The position numbers were made by a program, and so were the translations under genes. DNA of 14,068 bases from Candidatus Blautia intestinipullorum. Its GTDB lineage: Bacteria > Bacillota > Clostridia > Lachnospirales > Lachnospiraceae. The notes below the pieces were generated by a model that saw nothing but the letters and a program-made list of their open reading frames with translations, did not search any database and was not told the origin of the DNA. Position 1 is the first letter of the stretch. Each line of letters begins with the position of its first letter. This document shows, in pieces, positions 6,452 to 12,836 of this stretch. Where the stretch lies: NCBI GenBank assembly GCA_019120475.1, contig DWVA01000314.1:1-14068 (forward strand). The letters are read 5' to 3'.

Positions 6452-7729
6452 CTATGCCTCTTTTTCCATCGGTCTGTCCGGCAGTATGATCCTCACCCGG
6501 GTTCCCAGTTCCGTCCGGGAAAGAATTTCAAAATATCCTTTATGTTTGTCAATGATCCATTTTGCGATTGCCAGTCCCAGACCGGTTCCCTGGCGGCTCC
6601 GCACCTCGTCCGCCCGGTAAAACCGTTCAAACATGTGCTCCACATCCGCCTCTGCCATACCGATTCCTGTATCCTGCACCTGCAGGTAGGGAACACTGTC
6701 TTTTGTTTTTCCGAAACTTAAGATGATCTCATCCCCTTCATGAGTATATTTGGCGGCATTGTCCACCAGTATCCTGACTGCCTGCTTCAAAAGAGCGCTG
6801 TCCGCCTGTACCCCAGGTTTCTCTTCAGATTTTACAAAACGGTATATATGGTTCTCGTCTATCATCAGGGATTCTTCATAAATCTCCTCCATCAGTCCGT
6901 CAAGATATACTGTCTCCAGATTCAGCTTCGTCTTGCCGCTGTCGCCCCGGGCCAGAAAGAGAAGCTGTTCCACCAGATACTTCATATGCTCTGATTCATG
7001 CTGGATCGCCTCGATTGATTCCTTCAGAACCTTTTCATCCCTGCTGCCCCACCGGGCCAGCATATTGGCGTACCCCTGAATCACGGCAATGGGAGTTCTC
7101 AGCTCATGAGAAGCGTCGTTTACAAATCGTGCCTGCTGGCGGTAGGAATCACGCATCCTCACCAGAAGGTTATTCATCGCCGCTTCAATTCCCTGAAGAT
7201 CAGAGTCCCCAAAAGAAAGCAGCTCGGACTCTTCCGGCTGCAGGCTGGAAATGGCCTCTTCGATCTGCTGGTATTTATCCTCGGAAAAAGTCATTTTGCT
7301 GAGTTCATCCGCTTTCAGGGCGATTTCATTGATCGGAGCCAGGATATGCCGTATGCGCTGCTCTTCTCTGGCATAAACGGTACACAGATTTAAAAGCTGA
7401 ATGACCAGAACAGCCGCCAGCAGTATCCCGATCACCAGAAGCGTATGATAAACCTCAATGTCCATCAGCACTTTTCCGTTTCCATTCCGCACAACATACG
7501 TCATTTTTTTAATGGAGGGAAAATTCTCAATACTTCTCTGATACCCGGCTTTTATGCCGCCCAGCCGTGTGATCTCCTGATCGCAGAGCCACCCGACCGT
7601 CAGCACCACAAAAAGGAAGAAATCCCATCCCACATACATGGAAAGTTTTCTTCCGATCCAGCTCAGATGCAGTTTTCTTACGATAGAAGTCATCCTTTTT
7701 GTTTCTGTCGTTCCCCTGTTTTCACCCAT
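6452..7729 (-). CDS. Two-component sensor histidine kinase
   Basis: A 425-residue membrane sensor kinase. Near the N-terminus are two transmembrane segments (DFFLFVVLTVGWL and LLVIGILLAAVLVIQLL) with a short outside loop of about 45 residues, so the sensed signal may be in or close to the membrane. A HAMP-like linker follows, then the H-box SHELRTPIAVIQGYANML with phospho-accepting H208, the N-box LVDNAAKYT, G1 DTGIGM, F-box FERFYRAD and G2 GTGLGLAIAKWI. I chose the ATG at 7729-7727, with AGGA 8 bases upstream and 10 bases after the response regulator stop; a GTG at 7747 overlapping that stop would add 6 residues but lacks a clear ribosome binding site. The general type resembles ArlS/CssS-like kinases. 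The signal cannot be deduced. Confidence 0.95.
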   Translation of the reverse strand: MGENRGTTETKRMTSIVRKLHLSWIGRKLSMYVGWDFFLFVVLTVGWLCDQEITRLGGIKAGYQRSIENFPSIKKMTYVVRNGNGKVLMDIEVYHTLLVIGILLAAVLVIQLLNLCTVYAREEQRIRHILAPINEIALKADELSKMTFSEDKYQQIEEAISSLQPEESELLSFGDSDLQGIEAAMNNLLVRMRDSYRQQARFVNDASHELRTPIAVIQGYANMLARWGSRDEKVLKESIEAIQHESEHMKYLVEQLLFLARGDSGKTKLNLETVYLDGLMEEIYEESLMIDENHIYRFVKSEEKPGVQADSALLKQAVRILVDNAAKYTHEGDEIILSFGKTKDSVPYLQVQDTGIGMAEADVEHMFERFYRADEVRSRQGTGLGLAIAKWIIDKHKGYFEILSRTELGTRVRIILPDRPMEKEA

Positions 7730-7739
7730 AACTGAAATC

Positions 7740-8441
7740 CTACTCACTTTTAATCACATAACCCACGCCCCGGACGGTCCGTATCATTTTTACGGAATAG
7801 ACCTCATCTATCTTGGAACGGAGAAAACGGACGTAAACATCCACCACATTCGTTTCTCCCATATAGTCGTATCCGCATACCTTTTCGAGAAGTGTCTCCC
7901 GGGAAAGCACGATATCCTGATTTTCCAGAAGTGTCCGCAGCATCTTGAACTCCCGGTTGGTAAGATGGATTTCCTGTCCCTCCCAGGTTACCTGATGGCG
8001 TTTTTCCGAAAGATTCAGTTTTTTCCAGGTAAAAGTGCCCGGTTCTTCTGTACGCCCCAAAGCCGGAGCCGCTGTACTGTGAAGCTTCAGCGCCACCCGT
8101 ATCCGGGCCAGCAGCTCTTCTATGGCAAAAGGCTTTGTAATATAGTCAATGGCTCCCGCGTCCAGACCTGCCACTTTATCCATAACAGCATCCCTGGCGG
8201 TCAGAAGGATCACCGGAGCGGAGTTATGCTCCTGCTGGAGGCGCCTCAGCACCTCCAGCCCATTCAGGCCCGGAAGAAGGATATCAAGAAGGATCAGATC
8301 ATAATCTTCCTCCTCCGCCATGCGAAGTCCTTCCCTTCCGTTTCCGCTTTTGCTTACCTGGTATCCTTCATGGAGCAGCTCCAGCTCCACAAATCTCGCC
8401 AGTTTTTCTTCGTCTTCAATGATCAGAATGTGCGCTCCCAT
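7740..8441 (-). CDS. OmpR/PhoB-family response regulator
   Basis: A 233-residue cytoplasmic response regulator. The receiver domain (about 1-118) shows the acidic pair E9/D10, phosphorylation site D53 (LILLDILLPG), T81 (ILLTARD) and K103 (ITKPF). The C-terminal winged helix (about 135-233) carries LTNREFKMLRTLLENQD, VDVYVRFLRSKID and the ending TVRGVGYVIK typical of the OmpR class. The start ATG follows GGGAGAGG. It sits between the DUF4342 gene and its cognate kinase, close enough on both sides to be one operon. An 11-base direct repeat upstream of the operon is a candidate binding site for this regulator. Confidence 0.97.
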   Translation of the reverse strand: MGAHILIIEDEEKLARFVELELLHEGYQVSKSGNGREGLRMAEEEDYDLILLDILLPGLNGLEVLRRLQQEHNSAPVILLTARDAVMDKVAGLDAGAIDYITKPFAIEELLARIRVALKLHSTAAPALGRTEEPGTFTWKKLNLSEKRHQVTWEGQEIHLTNREFKMLRTLLENQDIVLSRETLLEKVCGYDYMGETNVVDVYVRFLRSKIDEVYSVKMIRTVRGVGYVIKSE

Positions 8442-8487
8442 AAACCTCTCCCTGTTTTATCTTTCTCCGGTTCCTTTTTCTCCGGGA

Positions 8488-9015
8488 TTACAGCTTCTCA
8501 TATTCGTCCTTTACCTTGTCTGCCAGATCGCTGGCTTTATCCATAGCCTTATTCACCCCGTCCAGATTGTCCTTTCCCTTAAAGGAATACCTGCATTCAA
8601 AAAACAGCGCTACGATCATTGCGGGGATCAAAAGCTTCCAGAAGAAAAGAAGCAGAAGTATCAGCGCCCATACAGGCATGTGGAAAATCTCTTCTTCCTT
8701 TCTGGTAATATAAAAGGAATTGTCTTTGCTCTTCTGAAAAAGAATCTTGAAAAAATGTCCCGCTTTCTTAAAAAAGCTTTCGTTTCCCGTCTCTTCCTGC
8801 TCCTGTACCTTATCCTTTACCGATACATACTGTGACTGTTCCTCGTAATTGGTGGTGTAGGTTTCCCTGGAAGGAGATTTTACCTTGCCCTTTTTTTCCA
8901 GATAGACCATAGCGTCCAGAAGATCCCAGTCTGAAGCTTCCAGGGCCTCCTTTGCTTCTTCGTAAGATACGTTTGCCCGTTCTCTTAATTTTTCAACCTT
9001 TTCTAACTGTTCCAT
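8488..9015 (-). CDS. DUF4342 protein with UBA-like domain and one membrane helix
   Basis: 175 residues. Residues 1-44 form a UBA-like three-helix domain of the DUF4342 type (LRERANVSYEEAKEALEASD, then WDLLDAMVYLEKKGKV), similar to the start of EF-Ts and nascent-polypeptide-associated proteins. A charged linker follows, then one hydrophobic helix (about 113-139, VWALILLLLFFWKLLIPAMI) and a charged C-terminal helix. The function of the family is not established. I chose the ATG at 9015-9013, with AAGGTGA 5 bases upstream; a TTG at 9036 would add 7 residues (MKGKGEN) that are simply the translated ribosome binding site. It is the first gene of the operon with the two-component system, 46 bases before it, so it may belong to the same envelope-stress output or modulate the kinase (inference). 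Confidence 0.85.
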   Translation of the reverse strand: MEQLEKVEKLRERANVSYEEAKEALEASDWDLLDAMVYLEKKGKVKSPSRETYTTNYEEQSQYVSVKDKVQEQEETGNESFFKKAGHFFKILFQKSKDNSFYITRKEEEIFHMPVWALILLLLFFWKLLIPAMIVALFFECRYSFKGKDNLDGVNKAMDKASDLADKVKDEYEKL

Positions 9016-9093
9016 ATTTTCACCTTTTCCCTTCAAAGATTTATCAGAAATCTGTTTCTTTCTGTTTACAGGTCATACTTTAACAGAGATTTC

Positions 9094-9133
9094 TTAATTC
9101 CTCTTTGAAGGAAAATTAAAATCACATTAAAAT
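9094..9133 (-). promoter_or_regulatory. Direct and inverted repeats, candidate response-regulator operator
   Basis: Two copies of ATTTTAA on the minus strand (9133-9127, 9122-9116) are spaced at an 11-base period, as in OmpR/PhoB-type tandem sites. An adjacent imperfect inverted repeat TTAAT..TCCT/AGGAATTAA (9119-9109, 9102-9094) lies between them and the operon. I could not find a convincing -35/-10 pair nearby. Confidence 0.35.
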
Positions 9134-9165
9134 TTTTATCCTTCCACATCATAGCACTGTATTAT

Positions 9166-9268
9166 CGGACAGTACAGAAAAATTTCCCCGTTTTCCAGGG
9201 ATAAGGCCCGACCCTGTGCCTCCCGCGGGGACCTCCGGAGGCTGATAAAGTTCATGGACAACTGTCCG
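9166..9268. other. Unassigned GC-rich foldable element, possible structured RNA
   Basis: Outer arms CGGACAGT (9166-9173) and ACTGTCCG (9261-9268) pair perfectly. Inside are two hairpins: CAGGG/CCCTG (9196-9200, 9212-9216) and GCCTCC/GGAGGC (9218-9223, 9237-9242), giving a possible three-way junction. CCCCG at 9186-9190 can also pair with CGGGG at 9226-9230 in the second hairpin's loop, a possible pseudoknot. The core is much richer in GC than its flanks. It contains no open frame, and I recognise no known riboswitch, 6S, SRP or tmRNA motif. The fold is nearly symmetric, so the transcribed strand is unclear; leftward it would lie in the leader of the DUF4342 operon. Confidence 0.4.
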
Positions 9269-9283
9269 CCGCTTATATATAAT
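9255..9283 (+). promoter_or_regulatory. Sigma-A promoter of the rightward GNAT gene
   Basis: TGGACA (9255-9260) and a perfect TATAAT (9278-9283) are separated by 17 bases. A short palindrome GGACA-AC-TGTCC (9256-9267) covers the -35 and could be an operator. Predicted leader about 60 bases. Confidence 0.65.
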
Positions 9284-9351
9284 ATAGTAAGACGGATTTC
9301 TTCATTTTTACATATCGTCAGTATACGGGTTTAAGCAAGGAGATTCTACTC

Positions 9352-9843
9352 ATGGAAATTATTATCAGAAAGTTTAAAAAAGAAGATATAAAAGACGCCG
9401 TTCTCATCTGGAATCAGGTGGTTGAGGACGGCAGGGCATTCCCGCAGACAGAGTTTCTGGACGAGAAAACGGGAATGGATTTTTTTGAGGAGCAGTCCTT
9501 CACCGGAATCGCATACAGCTCCGGCTCCGGGGAAATCGTCGGTCTTTATATCCTGCACCCCAATAATATCGGGCGCTGCGGACATATCTGCAATGCAAGC
9601 TACGCGGTAAGGCGGGACGCCCGGGGACAGCATGTAGGAGAACAACTGGTCCGCCACTGTCTTTCCATGGCAAAAGATCTGAATTTTCGTATTCTGCAGT
9701 TCAATGCCGTTGTCCGCTCCAATACTGCAGCTCTTGCCCTTTATAAAAAACTGGGCTTTGTTCAGCTTGGGATCATACCGGGCGGTTTTCGCCTGAAAGA
9801 CGGCTCCTATGAGGATATCGTTCCGCACTATCATCTTCTGTAA
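9352..9843 (+). CDS. GNAT family N-acetyltransferase
   Basis: A 163-residue single-domain acetyltransferase that would transfer the acetyl group of acetyl-CoA to an unidentified amine. The acetyl-CoA pyrophosphate-binding loop is seen as RRDARGQHVGEQLV (residues 87-100). It is followed by NAVVRSNTAALALYKKLGF with Y131 at the position of the usual general acid, and by a GGFRLKDGSYEDIVPHY ending typical of the PhnO/Aac-type subfamily. Length is normal for the family. The ATG follows AGCAAGGAGA with 8-base spacing. It stands alone behind its own promoter and converges on the DUF6483 gene. The aligned features do not identify the substrate. Confidence 0.93.
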   Translation: MEIIIRKFKKEDIKDAVLIWNQVVEDGRAFPQTEFLDEKTGMDFFEEQSFTGIAYSSGSGEIVGLYILHPNNIGRCGHICNASYAVRRDARGQHVGEQLVRHCLSMAKDLNFRILQFNAVVRSNTAALALYKKLGFVQLGIIPGGFRLKDGSYEDIVPHYHLL

Positions 9844-9852
9844 GCGAAAACC

Positions 9853-9882
9853 GCCGGATCAGACAGGGCTTTCCGGCTTTTT
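9853..9882. terminator. Shared terminator between convergent genes
   Basis: GCCGGA (9853-9858) and TCCGGC (9872-9877) form a 6-bp stem followed by TTTTT (9878-9882) for the rightward GNAT gene. On the other strand the same stem is followed by GGTTTTCG, so it may also stop leftward transcripts of the DUF6483 gene. Confidence 0.6.
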
Positions 9883-9922
9883 CCGGATCCTCCGGCTGAC
9901 AGCCTCTGTCCGGGATTCTGGT

Positions 9923-10309
9923 TCAGGCCCGGAATGCTTCCGCGATTCCGCTGAGGCCGTACCGATCCGCCAGATCCTGGATCCCTGTCATGATCTCCTC
10001 TCTGCTGAAATCATGTTCTTCCAGAAAATCGTCTGATTTTCCGTTCAGCGCATAATAGAATAAAAGACCCGCTTCAAGATTTTTCCGTTCTTCATCGTCC
10101 TCGCCGGAAGTCAGGTCATACAGACGGTTTTCCGCCTCGTCGATTTTTCCCTCTTCCATAAGAGCCAGAAGACTTTCCAGCGTTTCTCTGGTCTCCCTGT
10201 CCTCAAGAACCTCGGGAGTCAGCTCCGGCGATTCCACCTGAAACAGCATTTTCATTACCGCCCGCACCATTTCACGGATCTGGCGCAGTATATAATCGTC
10301 CTGCAACAT
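9923..10309 (-). CDS. DUF6483 family protein
   Basis: 128 residues, mostly helical and acidic, beginning MLQDDYILRQIREMVRAVMK, a start typical of a small cytoplasmic protein family that I recognise as DUF6483 in Lachnospiraceae and relatives. The rest suggests a helical-repeat (TPR-like) arrangement: ESLLALMEEGKIDEAENRLY and LLFYYALNGKSDDFLEEH. No catalytic motif or membrane segment is visible and no function is known to me. The ATG at 10309-10307 follows AAAGGAG with 7-base spacing; a longer frame to 10345 merely translates the ribosome binding site region. It is divergent from sdaAB and probably monocistronic. No convincing promoter was found. Confidence 0.8.
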   Translation of the reverse strand: MLQDDYILRQIREMVRAVMKMLFQVESPELTPEVLEDRETRETLESLLALMEEGKIDEAENRLYDLTSGEDDEERKNLEAGLLFYYALNGKSDDFLEEHDFSREEIMTGIQDLADRYGLSGIAEAFRA

Positions 10310-10502
10310 ACGATTTCTCCTTTCTCTGCCTTCCGTTCCTTTCATCCTGCTCAGAAAGACAGCTGCAGCACCTTCTTCTGGCTGCCTGTACTTAGCTTAT
10401 CACAAAGCCTTCCCTGCTTCCAGTGAATTTTTTGTGTAAATGTCCGCTCTGCCTTTCTGTACCGCCGCTGTTTTCACAGTCTTAAAATCATCTGAAAAGA
10501 TA

Positions 10503-10531
10503 TGGCAAACCGCCTTCTGCAATGATATAAT
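10503..10531 (+). promoter_or_regulatory. Sigma-A promoter of sdaAB-sdaAA, extended -10
   Basis: TGGCAA (10503-10508) and TATAAT (10526-10531) are 17 bases apart, and TGA directly before the hexamer gives an extended -10 (TGN). It predicts a leader of about 40 bases. Confidence 0.7.
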
Positions 10532-10576
10532 CGAATCACTCAGTATTACCGTTATCTTCAGAAAGGAGCCTCACAT

Positions 10577-11245
10577 ATGGCATTTATTAGCATATTTGAT
10601 GTAATCGGCCCCAATATGATCGGGCCTTCCAGTTCACATACGGCAGGCGCCTGTTCTATCGCTTATCTGGCGCAGAAAATGGCCCCCGGCCCTATTGTGT
10701 CCGCGGATTTCACTCTCTACGGATCTTTTGCGCGGACCTACCGCGGGCACGGAACGGACCGGGCTCTGCTGGGCGGCATCATGGGTTTTGCCACAGATGA
10801 CAGGCGCATTCCTGATTCCTTCCGGATTGCCCGGGAAAAAGGCCTCTCCTATCACTTTTCCATTAACAAGGAAGAAGAGGAGATACACCCGAATACTGCG
10901 GACATCTGTATGAAAACCGCTGACGGAAAAACACTGACGGTACGCGGAGAATCCCTGGGCGGAGGAAAGGTACGGATCACCAGAATCAATCAGGTGGACG
11001 TAGATTTTTCCGGAGAATACAGCACTCTGATCGTTATTCACTCTGACAAGCCCGGAGTGGTAGCGCATATTACAAAATGTCTGAGCGACAGAAACGTAAA
11101 CATTGCTTTTATGAAGCTCTTCCGCGAAGCCAAGGGACAGACGGCATACAGTATTGTGGAATCCGACGGAAAGCTTCCCGAAGATATTTCCGCGGATATC
11201 CGGGAAAATATGTACGTGCAGGATGTTATGCTGGTGCAGCCCTGA
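10577..11245 (+). CDS. sdaAB: L-serine dehydratase, iron-sulfur-dependent, beta subunit
   Basis: 222 residues. Together with the alpha subunit it deaminates L-serine to pyruvate and ammonia using an oxygen-sensitive [4Fe-4S] cluster. The signature GPSSSHTAGA is at residues 16-25, HGTDRALLGG at 58-67, HPNTA at 104-108 and SLGGG at 126-130. A C-terminal ACT domain (about 148-222, STLIVIHSDKPGVVAHITKCL) probably regulates activity or mediates subunit contact. The ATG has AAAGGAG 8 bases upstream. It lies 40 bases before sdaAA in the beta-alpha order usual for Firmicutes and Clostridia, where serine fermentation yields pyruvate for energy. Confidence 0.97.
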   Translation: MAFISIFDVIGPNMIGPSSSHTAGACSIAYLAQKMAPGPIVSADFTLYGSFARTYRGHGTDRALLGGIMGFATDDRRIPDSFRIAREKGLSYHFSINKEEEEIHPNTADICMKTADGKTLTVRGESLGGGKVRITRINQVDVDFSGEYSTLIVIHSDKPGVVAHITKCLSDRNVNIAFMKLFREAKGQTAYSIVESDGKLPEDISADIRENMYVQDVMLVQP

Positions 11246-11285
11246 TAGTTCCGGCAAATTTACAAAATTCAAGGAGGAATCGTTT

Positions 11286-12158
11286 ATGGACTTTAAAAGC
11301 GGAGCCGAGCTTCTGGCTCTCTGCGGTGAATATCAGTGCCCTATATCTGAAATTATGAAAAGACGGGAGTGCAGTCTGGGAGAAACTGACCAAAGGACAG
11401 TCACTGCCAGAATGAGAAAGGCCTGGGAGATTATGAAGGAATCTGCTTCCTCTCCCATCACCTCTCCCCGGAAATCTATCGGCGGTCTCATCGGCGGAGA
11501 GGCCCGGCTTCTCAGAGAACATGATGCGGCGGGAAAATCCATTTGCGGAAGTGTTCTGTCCCGCGCCATTGCCTATGCCTGCGCTGTTTTGGAAGTCAAC
11601 ACATCCATGGGGCTGATCGTAGCCGCGCCTACCGCCGGTTCTTCCGGCGTTGTTCCCGGACTTCTTCTGGCTCTGAAGAAAGAATATCATATTTCCGACG
11701 ATAAAATTATAGATTCCCTTTTCAACGCAGGCGCTGTGGGATATCTGGCTATGAGAAACGCAACTGTAGCCGGAGCTGTAGGCGGCTGTCAGGCCGAAGT
11801 GGGAATCGCTTCCGCCATGGCCGCTTCCGCTGCTGTGGAACTTATGGGAGGCTCTCCGGATCAATGTCTTGGCGCCGCCTCCACCGTACTTATGAATATG
11901 CTTGGACTTGTCTGCGACCCTATCGGGGGACTGGTGGAGTGTCCCTGCCAGAGCCGCAACGCCGCGGGAGTGGCAAACGCTCTTACCGCTGCGGAAATGG
12001 CCCTGAGCGGTATCCGTCAGATCATTCCTTTTGACGAAATGCTGGCCGCCATGTACTCTGTAGGCAAAAAACTTCCCTACGAGCTGAGAGAGACGGCTCT
12101 GGGCGGCTGCGCCGCAACGCCGTCGGGGTGCAGGTTTTCCTGTGAAAAAAGCATATGA
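11286..12158 (+). CDS. sdaAA: L-serine dehydratase, iron-sulfur-dependent, alpha subunit
   Basis: 290 residues, the catalytic subunit. The likely cluster-ligating cysteines are C168 (GGCQAEVG), C210 (LVCDPIGG) and C221 (ECPCQSRN), matching the arrangement known from single-chain serine dehydratases; APTAGSSG at 114-121 is the conserved substrate-site segment and ETALGG near the C-terminus fits the family ending. I chose the ATG at 11286, with AAGGAGGAA about 7 bases upstream, rather than an upstream start inside the sdaAB frame. Oddity: three further cysteines near the C-terminus (C275, C282, C286) and C219 beside the cluster site, where relatives I recall usually carry other residues. No T-run terminator follows; a long inverted repeat begins 24 bases after the stop. 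Confidence 0.97.
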   Translation: MDFKSGAELLALCGEYQCPISEIMKRRECSLGETDQRTVTARMRKAWEIMKESASSPITSPRKSIGGLIGGEARLLREHDAAGKSICGSVLSRAIAYACAVLEVNTSMGLIVAAPTAGSSGVVPGLLLALKKEYHISDDKIIDSLFNAGAVGYLAMRNATVAGAVGGCQAEVGIASAMAASAAVELMGGSPDQCLGAASTVLMNMLGLVCDPIGGLVECPCQSRNAAGVANALTAAEMALSGIRQIIPFDEMLAAMYSVGKKLPYELRETALGGCAATPSGCRFSCEKSI

Positions 12159-12181
12159 TCCGTTTTAAGCGTGAGGACATT

Positions 12182-12240
12182 ATGGTTAAAAAAGCTTGGT
12201 TAGTCACATTGACCAAGATACTAACCAAGCTACTGACCAT
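12182..12240. repeat. Long inverted repeat after sdaAA with 12-base periodic units
   Basis: AGCTTGGTTAGT (12193-12204) and ACTAACCAAGCT (12220-12231) are perfect 12-base arms around a 15-base loop; ATGGT/ACCAT (12182-12186, 12236-12240) extends the structure. The right side also reads as a short run of ACCA-AG-TACT-like units about 12 bases apart (ACCAAGATACT, ACCAAGCTACT, ACCATACATA). No U-tract follows, so it is not a classical terminator; it could be a 3' stabilising hairpin or a dispersed palindrome. The rest of 12159-12318 has no gene. Confidence 0.6.
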
Positions 12241-12318
12241 ACATATGGAGTCTGTGAAGAGTCCTCTGTAATTAAAAAAGAAGTCTCCAGTCAAAAAATA
12301 AATGGGATTACCCTGTTA

Positions 12319-12836
12319 TTAATATTCCGATAAACCGAAAATATCCCTCAGAGTATTGATGATATCTGCTTCCTGATCTTTTCTGGCTTTTTCCGGCAGT
12401 TCACAAAACTCCAATGGTATTTCCGATACAATTCTCAGAATATCATTTCTGTGCTTTTTTATATCTCTGGAATCTACATGTTCGCCCTGCTCCATTTTTT
12501 GATTCAAGTCAAGCCACGCCTTTACTTTAAAGGCAATTAACCCGGTTGGTTTTAATACCGTTATCCCATCTATAATATTCCTCTCCCTTAAGAGTAGTTC
12601 ATAATACGAATCATCCAATAAGATAGCTGAAAGACTGGAAACAGAATCATCTATAATTTCTGTGCAAATTCTTTGGTCTGCGCCTCGATTACGAGTACCA
12701 TATCCAGATCTTTTGTGGCTCTGAAATCCAGGTCATTATTATGAAAAGAAAGATCACAGGCTGCGCCACCAATCAAAACGTACTGGTCTGTAAATTCTGA
12801 AAAGTAATCATAAAATATATCCAATCCTTTTACCAT
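12319..12836 (-). pseudogene. AbiEii/AbiGii-type nucleotidyltransferase toxin, broken by internal deletion
   Basis: Two halves of one gene in different frames. The N-terminal half (12836 down to a TAG just before 12651) encodes a DUF1814-type nucleotidyltransferase start: LIGGAACDLSF (residues 21-31) and RATKDLDMVL (39-48) with the metal-binding D43/D45. The C-terminal half runs on from SSLSAILLDDSYYELLLRE through KPTGLIAFKVKAWLDL and SRDIKKHRNDI to the stop at 12319. Family members are about 210-220 residues; the two parts total about 175, so some 70 central residues are gone and the frame is shifted at the junction near 12650. The start overlaps the end of the upstream gene (ATGGTAA) with GGAGGAG before it, as in an intact toxin-antitoxin operon. 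Type IV AbiE toxins act on nucleotides or tRNA; this copy is very likely inactive. Confidence 0.85.

Noticed and set aside
7638..8546. 302-codon plus-strand open frame
   Set aside because: Opposite the kinase and response regulator genes, which have complete motif sets.
9166..9268. Assignment as 6S RNA, SRP RNA, c-di-GMP, ykkC or fluoride riboswitch
   Set aside because: Too short for 6S, and the conserved motifs of the other classes are absent; only a faint GGGATAAGGCCCG likeness to ykkC was seen.
10634..11272. 212-codon minus-strand open frame
   Set aside because: Antisense to sdaAB, which carries all family signatures.
12193..12231. Intrinsic terminator for sdaAA
   Set aside because: The stem is strong, but neither strand has a T-run directly after it.
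12022..12294. 90-codon minus-strand open frame across the sdaAA end and inverted repeat
   Set aside because: Antisense to the conserved end of sdaAA and translates through the palindrome; no ribosome binding site or family likeness.
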